Below are positions 10,711-21,950 of a stretch of DNA of 64,000 bases, piece after piece. How positions within the stretch are numbered: position 1 is the stretch's first letter; every line of letters starts with the position of its first letter. The notes under the pieces were generated by a model that saw only the letters and a list, made by a program, of their open reading frames with translations, was not told the DNA's origin and searched no databases. The DNA is from Cordia subcordata (lineage: Eukaryota; Streptophyta; Magnoliopsida; Boraginales; Cordiaceae). Location: assembly GCA_028554755.1 (NCBI GenBank), contig JAPTOF010000003.1:5169501-5233500 (forward strand). Direction: 5' to 3'. The translations under genes were made by a program, and so were the position numbers.

Positions 10711-13060
10711 GATTTTTATATGGGTCGAAATGCTCGAAGCAAAGGATTACCTATAGACATAGAAAGAGGGATCTATCTAGGGGTTATCCCTTCCACGTGT
10801 AATGAAGCTGTAAACGTGGTTGATCTTTCGAACACAGAGCATGTTGCTGTCACACCATTCCCGTCGAGCCGGCGTTGAGGAATACAGACGTATAACGATG
10901 GGTCATTACGATCTAAGTTACCTGACCAGAGTCTGGCATGATTGCAGGAGGGTAACTTAACTTCTATGAAAGGAGCAATTGCTAGCACTGTAGCTGAAAT
11001 CAGAGACAAAACATCGGTAAGGGTGTTGGTAGAGTTTAACGAGATTATCACGAATGCTCTAACCCCTCTAACTGATGCATTAGAACAAATTTCCAGGGCA
11101 GTTCAGACAATGGTGGAAAATCAAGCATCTTTGTTGGAGAAATTAGCCTTAAACAATCATTGTTCTTAATAGAATAACAATGTAGCGCACGAGGCCGTTG
11201 CTCACGTTAAACAGATAACCTTATAGATGAAGAACCTTAGTAGGGTCACATAACTCAACAATAAGACTCATTTCCATGATATCGGCCATGCCATCAGCTA
11301 ACAGGTCATGGATGTAATGCGCCCATTGATAACCTAACTAAGGTACGACATTAACAGATATTTAGTTCGACTCGATCCATTGATGGCACTGGTGGAAGTC
11401 AACAACCAAACCCTCGGGTTGCAGCCAATTAATTAAAGTTGGTTCGACCATGGCCTAAGGATAATCCACCGTAAGCAGCGAAGCCTATGAAGTTAGGGCA
11501 AGTATGTGTGGTTTGCAAGCTACCACTACGGATGGGTTTCGTACTAAGCATAATCCTGGTGTGCCATTTAGATACCTTGCTACCAGAACTAACGTGGATT
11601 CTACTAGGCTCAAGCCACCAGTTGTAGCCTCAAACATGCAACGATCTTGGGTTTGGCCAGGGTCCATGCTAGCCCCACAACAAGTAGGAGCATACTCAAT
11701 TTGGGGGCAGCAAGGAGTCCAAGATCCATATGGAATAATAGGAACAAACCTGTATAGACTAAATCAAGCAGCACTATCGCATTACGTACCATATATGGCT
11801 TGGACGTTTGAGAGGCAATAAGCACCACTGAACGAGACATGGCGTCAAGTTGTTGGCCAGGTGCCACGACAGGCAACTTTCTATGTCGATCTAAGGGCAG
11901 TACATGACATGGTTGCTGAAATGCTGTAGACATCTTAGACCAAGGCCACGAGTTAACTTGTGGTCGACATATGGTAAATCGTACCCAGAATGGGTTGACC
12001 ATGTCATGGAGTTCCCAAGAGGTCTCAAAGTTCCTAAGTTTATATTATTCTCTTGAGAGGATAATCAATTAACTTTAGAGCATATCGCAAGGTTTACGAC
12101 TCAATGCGGAAAGTCACAGGCAATAGTTATCTCAAATTGCGCCTATTTGAAAGTTCTCTAACGAGGTTAGCTTTTCAGTAGTATGCAAAGTTGCATCTAG
12201 ACTCGGTGTAAACTTGGGCTGATATAAAGAGAACGTTCCAAGAACAATTTTACATAACTAACCGGAAGTAACCCCAGTGGATCTGGCTAAGATAACACAG
12301 GCTCCTAGTGAATCAGCGGAGCAGTTCATCGTACGGTTCAAACAAAGATGCAGCAGGTGTCACACAAGGCTCGAAGAACTAAAATATGTGAAGGCCGCAT
12401 TGGGAGGATTGAACTTCGATTTCCAAAAGAAATTTGAGGGACAATTCAGATACTTGTTTCAATTGGTGACTTACGCTGTGAAATACAAACAATTGTTTCA
12501 CGAAGAGAAAGAGAAGTTCAGGCCAAACACTGTCGTTATACATATGATAAAGTCAGCTAGCAAGCAACCATAGGTCTGCGACCATTAGATGATAGGTGAA
12601 GCTGAAGTTTCACTCGCCAAGATTGCTAAAGGAAGTAGATATGTGTGCTAGGTTCTGCAAAGTCAGCAGTGCAATCCTATAGAACCACCAAAGAAAGACC
12701 AAATAGAGACTGGTAAGCAGTATTCCTTCGACATAACCAAGGCAAAGGCGATCTTTGATAGGATGTTGAAGGATAGGCAGATCAGACTCTTGCCAGGGTA
12801 CAAGATTTCGCCACCTGAGGAATTACGCGACTGGCTTTATTGTAAATGGCACCACTCTTGGTCTTATACTACCAATAACTAAGTAGTTCTGCATAATGCA
12901 ATGGAAAAGGCCATCAATGACCAAAATATTAAATTTTAAAAAACCATGGTAGTGGAAAAGAATTTGTCCCTTCGGGAGACCAGAGTCAACATGATGGCGA
13001 CCGATTTTCAAAGCATTTTGTCTTGGAACCTCAAACAGGAGAAGAGTTCTCGAGGTTTAG
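10711..13060 (+). pseudogene. Gypsy gag, broken
   Basis: Pieces in changing plus-strand frames give a plant Gypsy gag. 10942-11166 holds a helical stretch that ends in VQTMVENQASLLEKL. 12000-12110 has FPRGLKVPKF and LEHIARFTTQCG. 12277-12570 has ESAEQFIVRFKQRCSRCHT and then KYVKAALGGLNFDFQKK, the Retrotrans_gag core. 12725-12880 has AIFDRMLKDRQIRLLPGYK and then YCKWHHSWSYTTNN, a C-x3-H zinc-binding strip. Gag packages the RNA in the virus-like particle. Many stops make it non-functional. Confidence 0.8.
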
Positions 13061-14339
13061 AAAAGATGTTGAAAGGAAAAAAACCCGCCATAGGAGGCGC
13101 ACACCAAACCTAGGGAAGATCAGCCACAGGTATCTCAAGTTGTGAGAACTTTAGAAGAAGCAGCAAGTTGTCCTGAATCTTACCTTATGCTCGCTAAGAA
13201 GAGGTACCTAATCTACCCTCAGTAGGCACAGGATACCCAGAATTTTATATGTGTCCGGTGTCACTAAGAGTTGCCACAGACCAAAGGACGTCTGGCTAGG
13301 GGCAATTCCTCATCAAGATTGACGAGGCAACGAGAATGTGGAATGAGGATGAACAAGCAAGATCCAGGAAGGTGATGAGAGCCCTTGAGTTTGTAGAAGG
13401 ACGACAGTTGAACATTAGTAATCGTCAATCCGAACAGTAAGACTATTATTGGATCGAAGACCAGGAATACACCAAGCCATGTCGGGTTACACCCTGGTCG
13501 CAGGCTTAAGCGTGAACGCCTTTCGGTCCAGCGGAGGTTGTTATTTCCCAAAGGACATACACCACGAGGAAAGACAAGAGGCGCAGACAGTCAATCAGGC
13601 ATATCAGACGCAACTATCCATCTTGGGGTCATCATCTAAATAGTCTATCCCCAATAGGTTCATCGGGAGGCTAGGGCCGAGAATACCAAAGGTAATAGTT
13701 ACGGTTCGTCTGTTAGATTCTTGTAATTTTGGTGTCATTGTAGGTTCACAGCGGGGGCAGAAGCACACCAGGACGTATAGGCATCCAATTAGGCCTGTGG
13801 GGGGAATGAAACGTAATGGCCCCACGACTCAAGCGAGTATCTTCGTCAAAACCCAATCCATCTGGGATGACTAGAACCCAGAAACGAAGGTTTTGAGGAA
13901 GAAAGCAGCTATAAAGTTTGTCGAGAAGGGCAAGCGGGAACGAATATCAGAATGACTTTTAGACCTACAACCCCCTAATTCGAGTAAGAAACGATGAGCT
14001 GGAGATTTGGAGAAAGCTCGAAAGGATGAATTGCGCTTGGTAGAATAAGGCAGTAAGAGGAAAACTGATGCAGACTCTGATGACAAGGAACCCAAATTCG
14101 ATAAGATTTAGGTAGGGATAATTGAGCTCCTGGTTAATAAGGCTTTTACTTTGCCACTAAACTTTCAGACACCCAACGATCAATGATCTTGTCTGGAAGG
14201 GAATGTGTTCGAGGTAGGTGTTCTGAAGACCTAGCCTGAAATTCTTGTCGAACTTGAGGAGCCTCATGAGAAGGAAGAAGTGAAATCCTTGATGCTTTGC
14301 AAATTTTGACCAAGCCGTCACCTGTTTATCTTTCTTAGC
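13061..14339 (+). other. Gypsy internal region without recognisable domain
   Basis: Sequence between gag and protease. All frames are interrupted and I could not assign any domain. Confidence 0.5.
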
Positions 14340-14471
14340 ACAGGAGACCAGTATACATCGTGGCTTACTTTAAGGGATAGCTAGTGACTAAAGTACTAGT
14401 AGACAATGGAGCAGCAATCAACATCATGCCCATAGCTACCATGAAAAGGTTGAAGAAGACCGAGGCGGGCC
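14340..14471 (+). pseudogene. Gypsy aspartic protease fragment
   Basis: The frame reads RPVYIVAYFKG, a stop, then VTKVLVDNGAAINIMPIATM. LVDNGAAINIMP is the plant Gypsy protease active-site motif (D-x-G class, here DNG). The protein is cut at 14471 where the solo LTR starts. Confidence 0.8.
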
Positions 14472-16264
14472 TGTTATATTTTGATGATACCATAATTGTA
14501 TTTTGTTAACTAATTACTACTAGTAAGTATTGTGTGTTATGGTAGCTTGAGCAAGATGAAGACGTTTGAGCAAAAAGTATGGTGCATGGAGATTAAAGAT
14601 TGAAGTTCTATGGAGCTTTCTTGCAAAGAGTATGACACATGGAGATTGAAGATTTAGTACAGTCATTTCTTCTTAGAATTGTTAAATTGATCTTAGTACA
14701 TAGGCAAATGATATGAGTTCAATAACTTATTGTATTGCATGCATACTCATTTATCTTGCTTATGGTTTTTGAATTTTTACATTTGATTATCTTTTTTCCT
14801 TAATATATGTACATATATCATGTCTAGTATACCTTCTTACATCTTATTCTTGTCTTTATAGGAGATCATATGATTATACTTGCATGAAATGACTTTTCTT
14901 GCAGAAAATTAAGCCTTGAAGTCCATATCTTTGTATTATAAAGTTGCATGTACTATAGCACTTACTATTGTATTGGTACTTGACACTTTGATAGATATAT
15001 GTGGTTATATATATGTATATATGTAAATATTTGCATGGAAAATGCAGTAAAAGTGCATTCAAATGGAGTATAGGATTTGCACTATAGGTTTTTAATCATC
15101 TTGTACAATGTATATATCTATAAGATAACAATCTTGCATGTATGACCCTTTTCATGCACAAAATTTAGGAAAATCATGTTGAGTGATAGTTTTAACATTG
15201 CATTTAATGTTTTTGCAAGTTGGTTGGTGTAGCATTAATGAGATTTGATTTTACAAATACTTGGTATCCATTTGAGTTGTTAAAATTGCAGAAAATCGAG
15301 CTACTATTGATTTTTTGGTATATAGCCGCACTTTTTGGTGTCGCAGGTACAATTTTTTCAACTTTTTCTGTAGGTACCGGCTGAGACAGCCGTTCAATTG
15401 GCTCAGTTAACTGGCATAACCAGAGAATGCTTTCTCTTTACTGGCTAAGCTAGGCAGTCGACCGGTAGAGTCAATCGGTATGGCTCTTTTGCTTCTTGTT
15501 ACTTCTAGCTGACTTAAAGGTCAACTGGTATAGTCAACTGATAGCCCCCTTGAGCTCTTTAAAAATTTGATCGTTGGGATTTTAACTTTTTGGGTTTATA
15601 AATACTTCTTTCACCTCCCAACTTAAATATAACTTCATCAAAACATTTGTACAAGCTCTTAGCATTCAATACTCTCTCTCTTTTGTATTCTAGCTTCATT
15701 TATTTCTATCTTCATTGATTGCATATCATTAGCATTCATTGATCAAGTTTTTTAAGGTTATAAATTATTTATCTACTTAGAGCAATATAGAAAGGTTTAA
15801 ATACCTCTTGTACTCCTACTCAGAAGAAGTTTTCGTACTCCAAATTTCTACTATTTCATTGGGTGAGTGCTTTGCTCTTGGGTAGAATAGTTTGTGACAA
15901 ACCTACTATCAAGAGTGAAAGATTGAAATCCTTAAGTATTTAGTAAATACTTGCGGACTTTATGGTGAAGCAAGGTTTGTGAACGTTGTTCTACACTTTT
16001 ACAACGTACTAAGTAAGAAGTCGATTCACTAGTGGAGTTTTCAAAACCCTAAGAAAAGACCTTAGATAATGAACTAGGCCTTCGGGAGTTCGAACCAATC
16101 TAAATCGCTGCATTTGATTCTCTAACTATAAACTTTTTACATTTCAAGTATTATTTTTATATATTGCATGTGTTATTGCTTGAAATATTTGAGAAGAGTT
16201 TTTGGTGCTTAATTGTGGCATTAATCCAATTCAACCCCCTCTTGGATTTATTCTTTAGGCAACA
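14472..16264 (+). mobile_element. Solo LTR, Copia (SIRE-like) family, in Gypsy pol
   Basis: The segment starts TGTTATATTTTGATGAT and ends TTTAGGCAACA. It is the same family as the minus-strand copy at 36087-37955 (for example GGCATTAATCCAATTCA and the CCCCCTCTTGGAT box near the end). A TATA box (TTTATAAATAC, about 15595) and upstream GTCGAC-type motifs mark the U3 region. No 5-bp target duplication is visible, and the Gypsy coding jumps from protease to the end of RT, so host sequence was lost around it. The box near the 3' end suggests the SIRE lineage; this is inference. Confidence 0.7.
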
Positions 16265-16930
16265 TTACTTATCAAAGGGCGATGAATCTCATCTTTCATG
16301 ATACGATTGGCAAGTTCATGGAGGCCTATATCAATGATGTTGTGATTAAATCTAGTTTGGAGAAAGGTCACTTAGCAGACTTGCAAAGAGTATTCTCGTG
16401 AATAAAGAAGTACAAAAGATGAATCCCCTTAAGTGTGCTTTAGGAGTCCCTATAGGGAATTTCTTGGGTTTCTTGGTTTACTAATACGGGATTGAAGTAG
16501 ATGCCAACAAGGCAAAAGCTATCATCAACGCACCACTATCCCGAAACAAGAAGGAGCTTCGACAATTGGTAGGTCAGATTAATTTCTTGAGGAGGTTCAT
16601 TTCCAACACTGTAGGAAGGATAGGGTTGTTCTCACCCCTACTCAAGTTGAAGAACGAAGTTGACTTCATTTGGCAAGAGGAGCACAAACGAGCTTTTGAG
16701 GAAATTAAGAAATGTCTCACCAAGCCGCCGGTCTTGGTATCACCTAGTAAGGATAGGCCACTAAAACTATATTTTTTGGCCGCAGAGGAATCCATAAGGA
16801 GTTTATTGGAGCAAGATAATGAGGATGGCTAAGAACAAGCCGTTTATTATCTTAGTAGAGCATTGACTGAGGTCGTACGAGGATATTCGTCGATTGAAAA
16901 ACTTTAGTTGTCTTTGTTCTATATGTGTAT
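16265..16930 (+). pseudogene. Gypsy RT C-terminus and RNase H, broken
   Basis: After the solo LTR the frames read RAMNLIFHDTIGKFMEAYIN and DVVIKSSLEKGHLADLQRVF, the end of the RT palm and thumb; the catalytic YVDD is here YIND. Next comes GIEVDANKAKAI. At 16566-16832 follow ELRQLVGQINFLRRFIS, KRAFEEIKKCLTKPPVL and PLKLYFLAAEESI, which lead into RNase H (QAVYYLSRALTEV, YSSIEKL). Several stops interrupt it, and the first half of RT is missing. Confidence 0.85.
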
Positions 16931-17082
16931 TTAATGTGAGAGATAAACTTTGTACCAAGCGAATCACAGTAGATATGGAACACAGAAGGTCACTCCTTTT
17001 GGAGGCGCAGGTGACGTGACTAAGATCATAAGTGGTTCAAACTCTACAACCTCGTTCAAACAGCTTATAGGGACATTATTTA

Positions 17083-17302
17083 GGACCTGTTTGGATTGGC
17101 TTTTTTCAAAAGTATTTTTTTTAATAGCTTTTGAAAAACAGTTTTTTTTTAGAAGTGAAAAATTTTGGCTTCTAAAAAAAGCTCTTTTCTTTTTAGTTTC
17201 ATCTTTTTTGGAAGTCAAATCAAATAGTTATTGCAAATTTAATATAACTTTTTCAAGAAAAAAGGCGTCTTTTCCTGAAAAAAAGCCAATCCAAACAAGC
17301 CC
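17083..17302. mobile_element. Tourist/Harbinger-like MITE, 220 bp
   Basis: The terminal inverted repeats start GGACCTGTTTGGATTGGC and, at the other end, GGGCTTGTTTGGATTGGC. They are flanked by TTA on both sides (17080-17082 and 17303-17305), the target typical of PIF/Harbinger MITEs. It lies at the very start of the 3' LTR. The same family is at 29382, 30864 (partial), 33073 and 50612. Confidence 0.85.
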
Positions 17303-18390
17303 TTACACCCAAAATCGATAATCAGTTGGCTTAATGGCTAAAAGGTAGGACAATTGAGTGAAGGAAGTTGTTCCACACTTAAAATGCACAAGCAATCGGC
17401 TAGAGTGGTCTAAGGATTTGGGACGATAGAAGTCCAAGGGCCGACATCACGGCTTTAGACATGGTTTCGAGGCTGAGCTTTAGACAAAAGGAAATAAGCT
17501 GACACATGGTAAGCACGTGCTCAATTTAAATAAAGAAGACCGAGTTTGATGTAACATGCAGTGCTGAAACAGAAGGGACGAAAACAGAGCAAGGATTTCG
17601 ATCAGCTTCAACCAACCAGAAGATACCAGAGTCATTAGTCAATCATGAAGATTTCGGATGTAGCAACTATAAAAGCTGGCCAAGACCAAGAAGAAAGGGG
17701 TTCCACAACTATAATGCATTAATCCTGCATCTATACTTTAGCTTTTTAACTTCGTAGCTCCATGGCTTAGTCCTATCCTTAGTTTAGCTCATAGCCTAAT
17801 CTTAGTTAGCGTAATGTTAGCTTAGTCACATCTCAAAAGACCACTGTAATTAACTTTATGGCCTAGATTTTTCCTTTTCTGTTGTAGTTCAATTTATGGA
17901 TTTGTTATAATTAAGTTTATGGCCTTTCCGACTTTAGCTGCAATTAGCTTTGTGGCTTGGCTCCTACCCTTTATTCAAGTTGTAATTAAATTTATGGCAG
18001 GACCAATTCACTGTAATTAACTTTGTTGCGTAATTTGGAAAACCTTTACTTCATGTCCAATCCAGTTGTTTAAGGGTTCTCTTACTTTCGTTTGTTTCTG
18101 TGGTTGTAATGAAAGCTAGCTCTTTCGATTCATGGTGATTTCAATGTTCTTGCTTTGATTCGCAGCTGGGCTTTCGTTACAATTGAGCAACCCGTATCTT
18201 GTTCTTTACAAAGTACTTGGACAGAGTTCAGGGTAGGGGATAAAGAACCTACAATCATAAAATTGTCTGTGGAGACTTGCAAGTTGAGAAGGCGTCGCCG
18301 TGAAGTTCGTCTTTCTTGCTCCAGATGCACCTAGTTTAGGCCGCAACCCCGAGTGTGTGGCCTGGTGAGGGTTTTTCTAAGTAAACAGTA
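17303..18390 (+). repeat. 3' LTR of the Gypsy element
   Basis: It aligns with the 5' LTR along its whole length, including the iterated TAATTAA-TTTATGGC motifs. It starts right at the MITE. Its end near 18390 is set by alignment with the end of the 5' LTR. Confidence 0.85.
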
Positions 18391-19499
18391 CTATAGAGAA
18401 TTCATCCTTAGAATATCCCGTAAGAGCAATTCACTCCCTACTCAAATAGATGACTTCTCATTAAGAGGCTCCTGTTGCACCTCTACTTGGTCTTTTTCCA
18501 AGATATGAGAGTCATTAAAAGTGTTACTTAACCTAAACTTTTACAAGTAACATTGTCTGCTCATTATAGCAATAGGTGGAAGGACAAAACCCCACAATGC
18601 TTTGCATGTAATCGTAGTTATATAATGCAGTTTTCCTTTTGAACCCAGATCTTGGGATCTCCAGTCAGCTAGGTAGGGTTTCTATTATGGCAACTCATTA
18701 GATGTATAAGCTATACATCTATTCCCTTCGACAACTTGTGCACTTGCTCTCTAGATAAACCTTTTCTATATGGATCCATTACATTATCTTTTGATGTCAC
18801 ATTATCAACAAGCTTATCCAATTATAGAATAATTATTTTGCTACATTGTATTTCAAACGTCTAATGTAATAAAATTCAAGGTGCATCTCCAATACCTTGG
18901 AACTCTCACTATATCAATTGTCTTGGATTGCTAGCTCAACTTACTTGTAGCAAAACTATACTGATCCTTATGCAATATATAACACATATTAGTCTTTTGA
19001 TAGTACTTTATCAGCAAATTCAAATCTATGGAATTAAAATTCTCAAATATTTTTCTCAAATACTGAGATAAACATGGAACAAGTCCATAAAGATCATTCG
19101 AATCAAATTTACTATTTAACATTATCGCACAACCTTAATGATACCATTATTGCTCCCACTAGTAGCATATATATAGCAGTTCTTGTAATAGTTTACATAG
19201 GCACATTGTCTTGCTTAAATTAAAAACAATTTTAAAATTATGGCCATGTCATAATTCCCATGCAACTAGATTAAAGCTTGTTTTAATTCAAAGATCAATT
19301 ATATATGCTTACTAACCTTCTTATTTATTTATTTATTTATTGGAATGAATTTGGTTGTTCAAGGTAGATTCCTTCATCTAATCTTTAGTTAAAAAGGTTA
19401 TTTTACATTCATTTTATGTATCTCAAAATATCAACTGTCATCTTCCTTTTAAAAATTTGTTATCACCTTCAAGGTTAACTTTTTGAAGGAAGATTTAAT
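18391..19499. other. Intergenic, no gene seen
   Basis: AT-rich, no domain recognised on either strand. A short ATTT repeat lies near 19320-19340. Confidence 0.55.
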
Positions 19500-19830
19500 A
19501 GCATGCCAATGAAGTTGGTCATGCGAAGGGTGATTTCTCTGATCTTGAAGTGCATGATATCAAGTTAAGAGGGTTCAAATCTTTCTTTCATCTTTTGATG
19601 CCATCATATCTCATGTGCTTCAAGAAGGGAATGTGACAACTGACTATTTGGCTAATGTTGGTAGAAATGTTAGAATTCTCACTGTTATAATACCTACCAT
19701 GATCATGTGAAGCTTTGAGGAATAGTTTGTTGTGACAAGCTGCATCTACTTTATCCTTGAACATAGTTGTTTTGTGCTTTTTCTTTTCGAGGTTAGTTTT
19801 TCTACCCTTTTTTTTGTTTTTATTTTCTTC
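19500..19830 (+). pseudogene. RNase H remnant of a LINE
   Basis: A plus-strand frame near 19575-19665 reads FDAIISHVLQEGNVTTDYLA followed by NVGR. It matches the end of the RNase H (RVT_3) domain of plant LINEs, where ISHV-REGN--AD-LAN-G is conserved. A T-rich 3' region follows. The catalytic Asp (D in AD) is still there as TTD. Short and decayed. Confidence 0.6.
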
Positions 19831-20455
19831 CTTGTTTGATAGTAAGGGTAAAGATCTCCACTTGATTTAAATTTTTTGGCTTTGCATATGCATGTAACAT
19901 TGTTAGCTTGCATTGTGTATTTATGATTGGCCTGTCAATCTTGCATTTTAGTAATAAACATAGACACTTGCACTTCAACATTATCAATATCGATATACAA
20001 TTAAGCAGTATGAATGTATGGATTACTTGCTGGCAATAGATTCATATATACATTGGACATCATCATCATTGTTGATTGATATTGCAGTTTAATGCATGAA
20101 TGGACTAGAGAAGATTGACGGACAACAAAATGTTTGAAATATTTCATCTTTCTATGGCTGAAAATGGAGCTTTCTAGTTAGGCCAGACAAAGCCATTTTT
20201 AACATTTTTCGTTTGTCACTAATGGGAAGAATCTTCCAATTCCTATTTTTCAAAATATTATTTTTGGAATCAGAAACAAAATGAAACATTTTGGACAGAG
20301 TCTTTTTCTTTTTTCTCCCTATTATTATTTTAATAAAATTACCTAATTTAATCCAAATGCATACATATATTTTTTTTCCTTTAAAATAAGTGAATCAAAA
20401 CGGATACGTGCGGGTGTCAGCTCTTTGAAAGCACGCTCCAGGGTCAGCACTACAC

Positions 20456-20464
20456 AAATAAATA
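20456..20464. repeat. Left 9-bp target duplication of the MULE
   Basis: AAATAAATA, identical to 26207-26215. Confidence 0.9.
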
Positions 20465-20590
20465 ATGGGTGAATTGCTCAAATTCCTCTTGTGGTTTGAA
20501 TAATATGCACAAATCCCCCCTGTGTTTCAGAAATTAGCTACTTGACCCCTTGTGGTTACAGCGTCAGTGCACACGAGACCCTTCTTAATG
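20465..20590 (+). repeat. MULE left terminal inverted repeat
   Basis: First 18 bases differ at one position from the inverted right end (26206-26189). Downstream blocks (TGTGGTTT, CACAAAT, CTTGACCC, GCACACGAG) also have counterparts in the right TIR. Confidence 0.85.
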
Positions 20591-21000
20591 ATTCCGTCTC
20601 AAATAATGAGATTTGTATCTCACGCACCCCTTATGCGATACTTATAGGCTTTGGAAGCAAATAACGGTAAAAAAATGCCCTTCATCTTCAACATAAGAAG
20701 CCAACAACATAAAAAGCCAAAAATCACAAATCAAAGCAAAGGGGCTCACTCAAACCCCATTTACGTTAGTAGCTCATTTCTTGCACATCTTGGTTAGCCA
20801 TATTTTTTTGTTTAATTTACAGTTGTGTGTGTGTTATATTATTTTTGAATGTGTGTTGCAGTCAACAAAAATCAGTAAGAAATATTTGCTTTTTGCTAAC
20901 CTTAGATACAATAGCCCTTTATTGTTCTTGCTAACCCTAGGTACATTAATTCTTTGACTATGTATTAAATAGCAAAACTAAAGGAAAAATATCGACCAAC

Positions 21001-21411
21001 AAGACGCCTCGATGCACTTGGACATACCTACTGGACTTGCATTATGGGCACAAGTATTGCTTTCGTTGTAAGTGGCGATTTGATCTTCGTATAGTGGTAA
21101 CTAGTCGAATCTCCAGAGGATTATTGTATTACAAATGTGATGAATACGATGTTTTTCGTTGGTGTACGTCTCGTTCCGCAACATGGAGAAAAACTGGGAT
21201 GTCTATTATCTTTTATTAACCAAGTTCCACAATAGATTTTGAGGGTGATAAAGTGGTTGAGGAGAAAGAACAAGAGGTGACATATGCTTCAAATCGCAAT
21301 GTGGTGAGAAAAGTTGAAGAAAAGATTGAAATGATGATAAAACTTTGGCTTGTTGGTCTGTGTTGTTGTGTAATGCTTGTTTTGAATCTCCTTGTTACGA
21401 TTAGCAAATGA
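21001..21411 (+). pseudogene. zf-GRF zinc finger / coiled-coil / TM ORF inside MULE
   Basis: The plus-strand frame from 21001 contains YCFRCKWRFDLRIVVTSR and then LLYYKCDEYDVFRWC. This fits the plant GRF zinc finger: two early Cys, an LR-T core, then Cys and F-W. The NPGR signature is decayed to ISRG. A TAA stops it at 21219. From 21241 another frame is open to TGA at 21411: an acidic, Glu/Lys-rich helix and then a hydrophobic segment LWLVGLCCCVMLVLNLLV, a likely transmembrane helix. Plant zf-GRF proteins often have this layout: finger, coiled coil, C-terminal TM. One stop or frameshift separates the two halves. It is transcribed away from the left TIR and toward the transposase. Its job is unknown; it may be a captured host gene or an accessory gene of the element. 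Confidence 0.65.
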
Positions 21412-21602
21412 CAAGTTGTAAATTAGCTGTGCTTGTGAGTTTAGCTTCTTGTTGGTGTTTCTATGATAGGTTAGTAGTGTTGGCTTATTTTTGGTGTTTG
21501 TATGGTGGTTTGGTAATCTAGTTCTAATGAAAGGATGTTCATGACCATGCTATGATGATCCTTACTATAATGAAAAGCTTTTATTACAAACTCATCATCC
21601 TT

Positions 21603-21950
21603 CTATGCTTGTAAGAGAGAATAAAGAAAGTAATTCATGAACCTGTTAATAAAATAATTACTGTATTGAACTGTGGCAAAAAGAGTCATTACAACCAATA
21701 ACCATATGGCTAATCTCCAAAAAGACGGCATTATAGCCAATTGCAAAATGACTACTATCCACAAAAATAAGCCATTACAACCAAATTTTGACTGCCTAAT
21801 ATCCACAAAACAACCATGTCATTACATAAAAAATGGACAGCATATTATCCACAAAAACAATTCACCCATACGAAATATGTACTGCCTACTATCTACAAAA
21901 ATAGCCATGTCATACTTCACATCAAAACAAAAATAGCCATCAATCTTTGC
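21603..21950. repeat. Degenerate tandem repeat in the MULE
   Basis: Blocks with TATCCACAAAA and GCCATTACAA or CCATGTCATTA recur about every 35-60 bp (near 21755, 21808, 21846, 21890). They lie past the 3' end of the transposase reading frame. Confidence 0.6.

Larger units (their letters stand above)
7832..18390 (+). mobile_element. Decayed Gypsy LTR retrotransposon with nested insertions
   Basis: Two LTRs of about 1.07 kb (7832-10688, interrupted, and 17303-18390) flank an internal region with, in order, gag (10711-13060), aspartic protease (about 14340-14471) and the end of RT plus RNase H (16265-16930). The region right after the 5' LTR starts TTTTGGCACGCCCAGTG, a primer-binding-type sequence with the expected TGG. 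No integrase was found, and most of RT is lost where a solo LTR sits. Stops are frequent throughout. It is non-autonomous and old. No target duplication was recognised at the outer ends. Confidence 0.85.

Noticed and set aside
16950..17321. 123-codon plus-strand ORF
   Set aside because: It runs through the MITE at 17083-17302 and its TIRs; chance frame.
18841..19142. Possible coding piece on the minus strand
   Set aside because: I looked for Copia or LINE motifs and found none that could be named.
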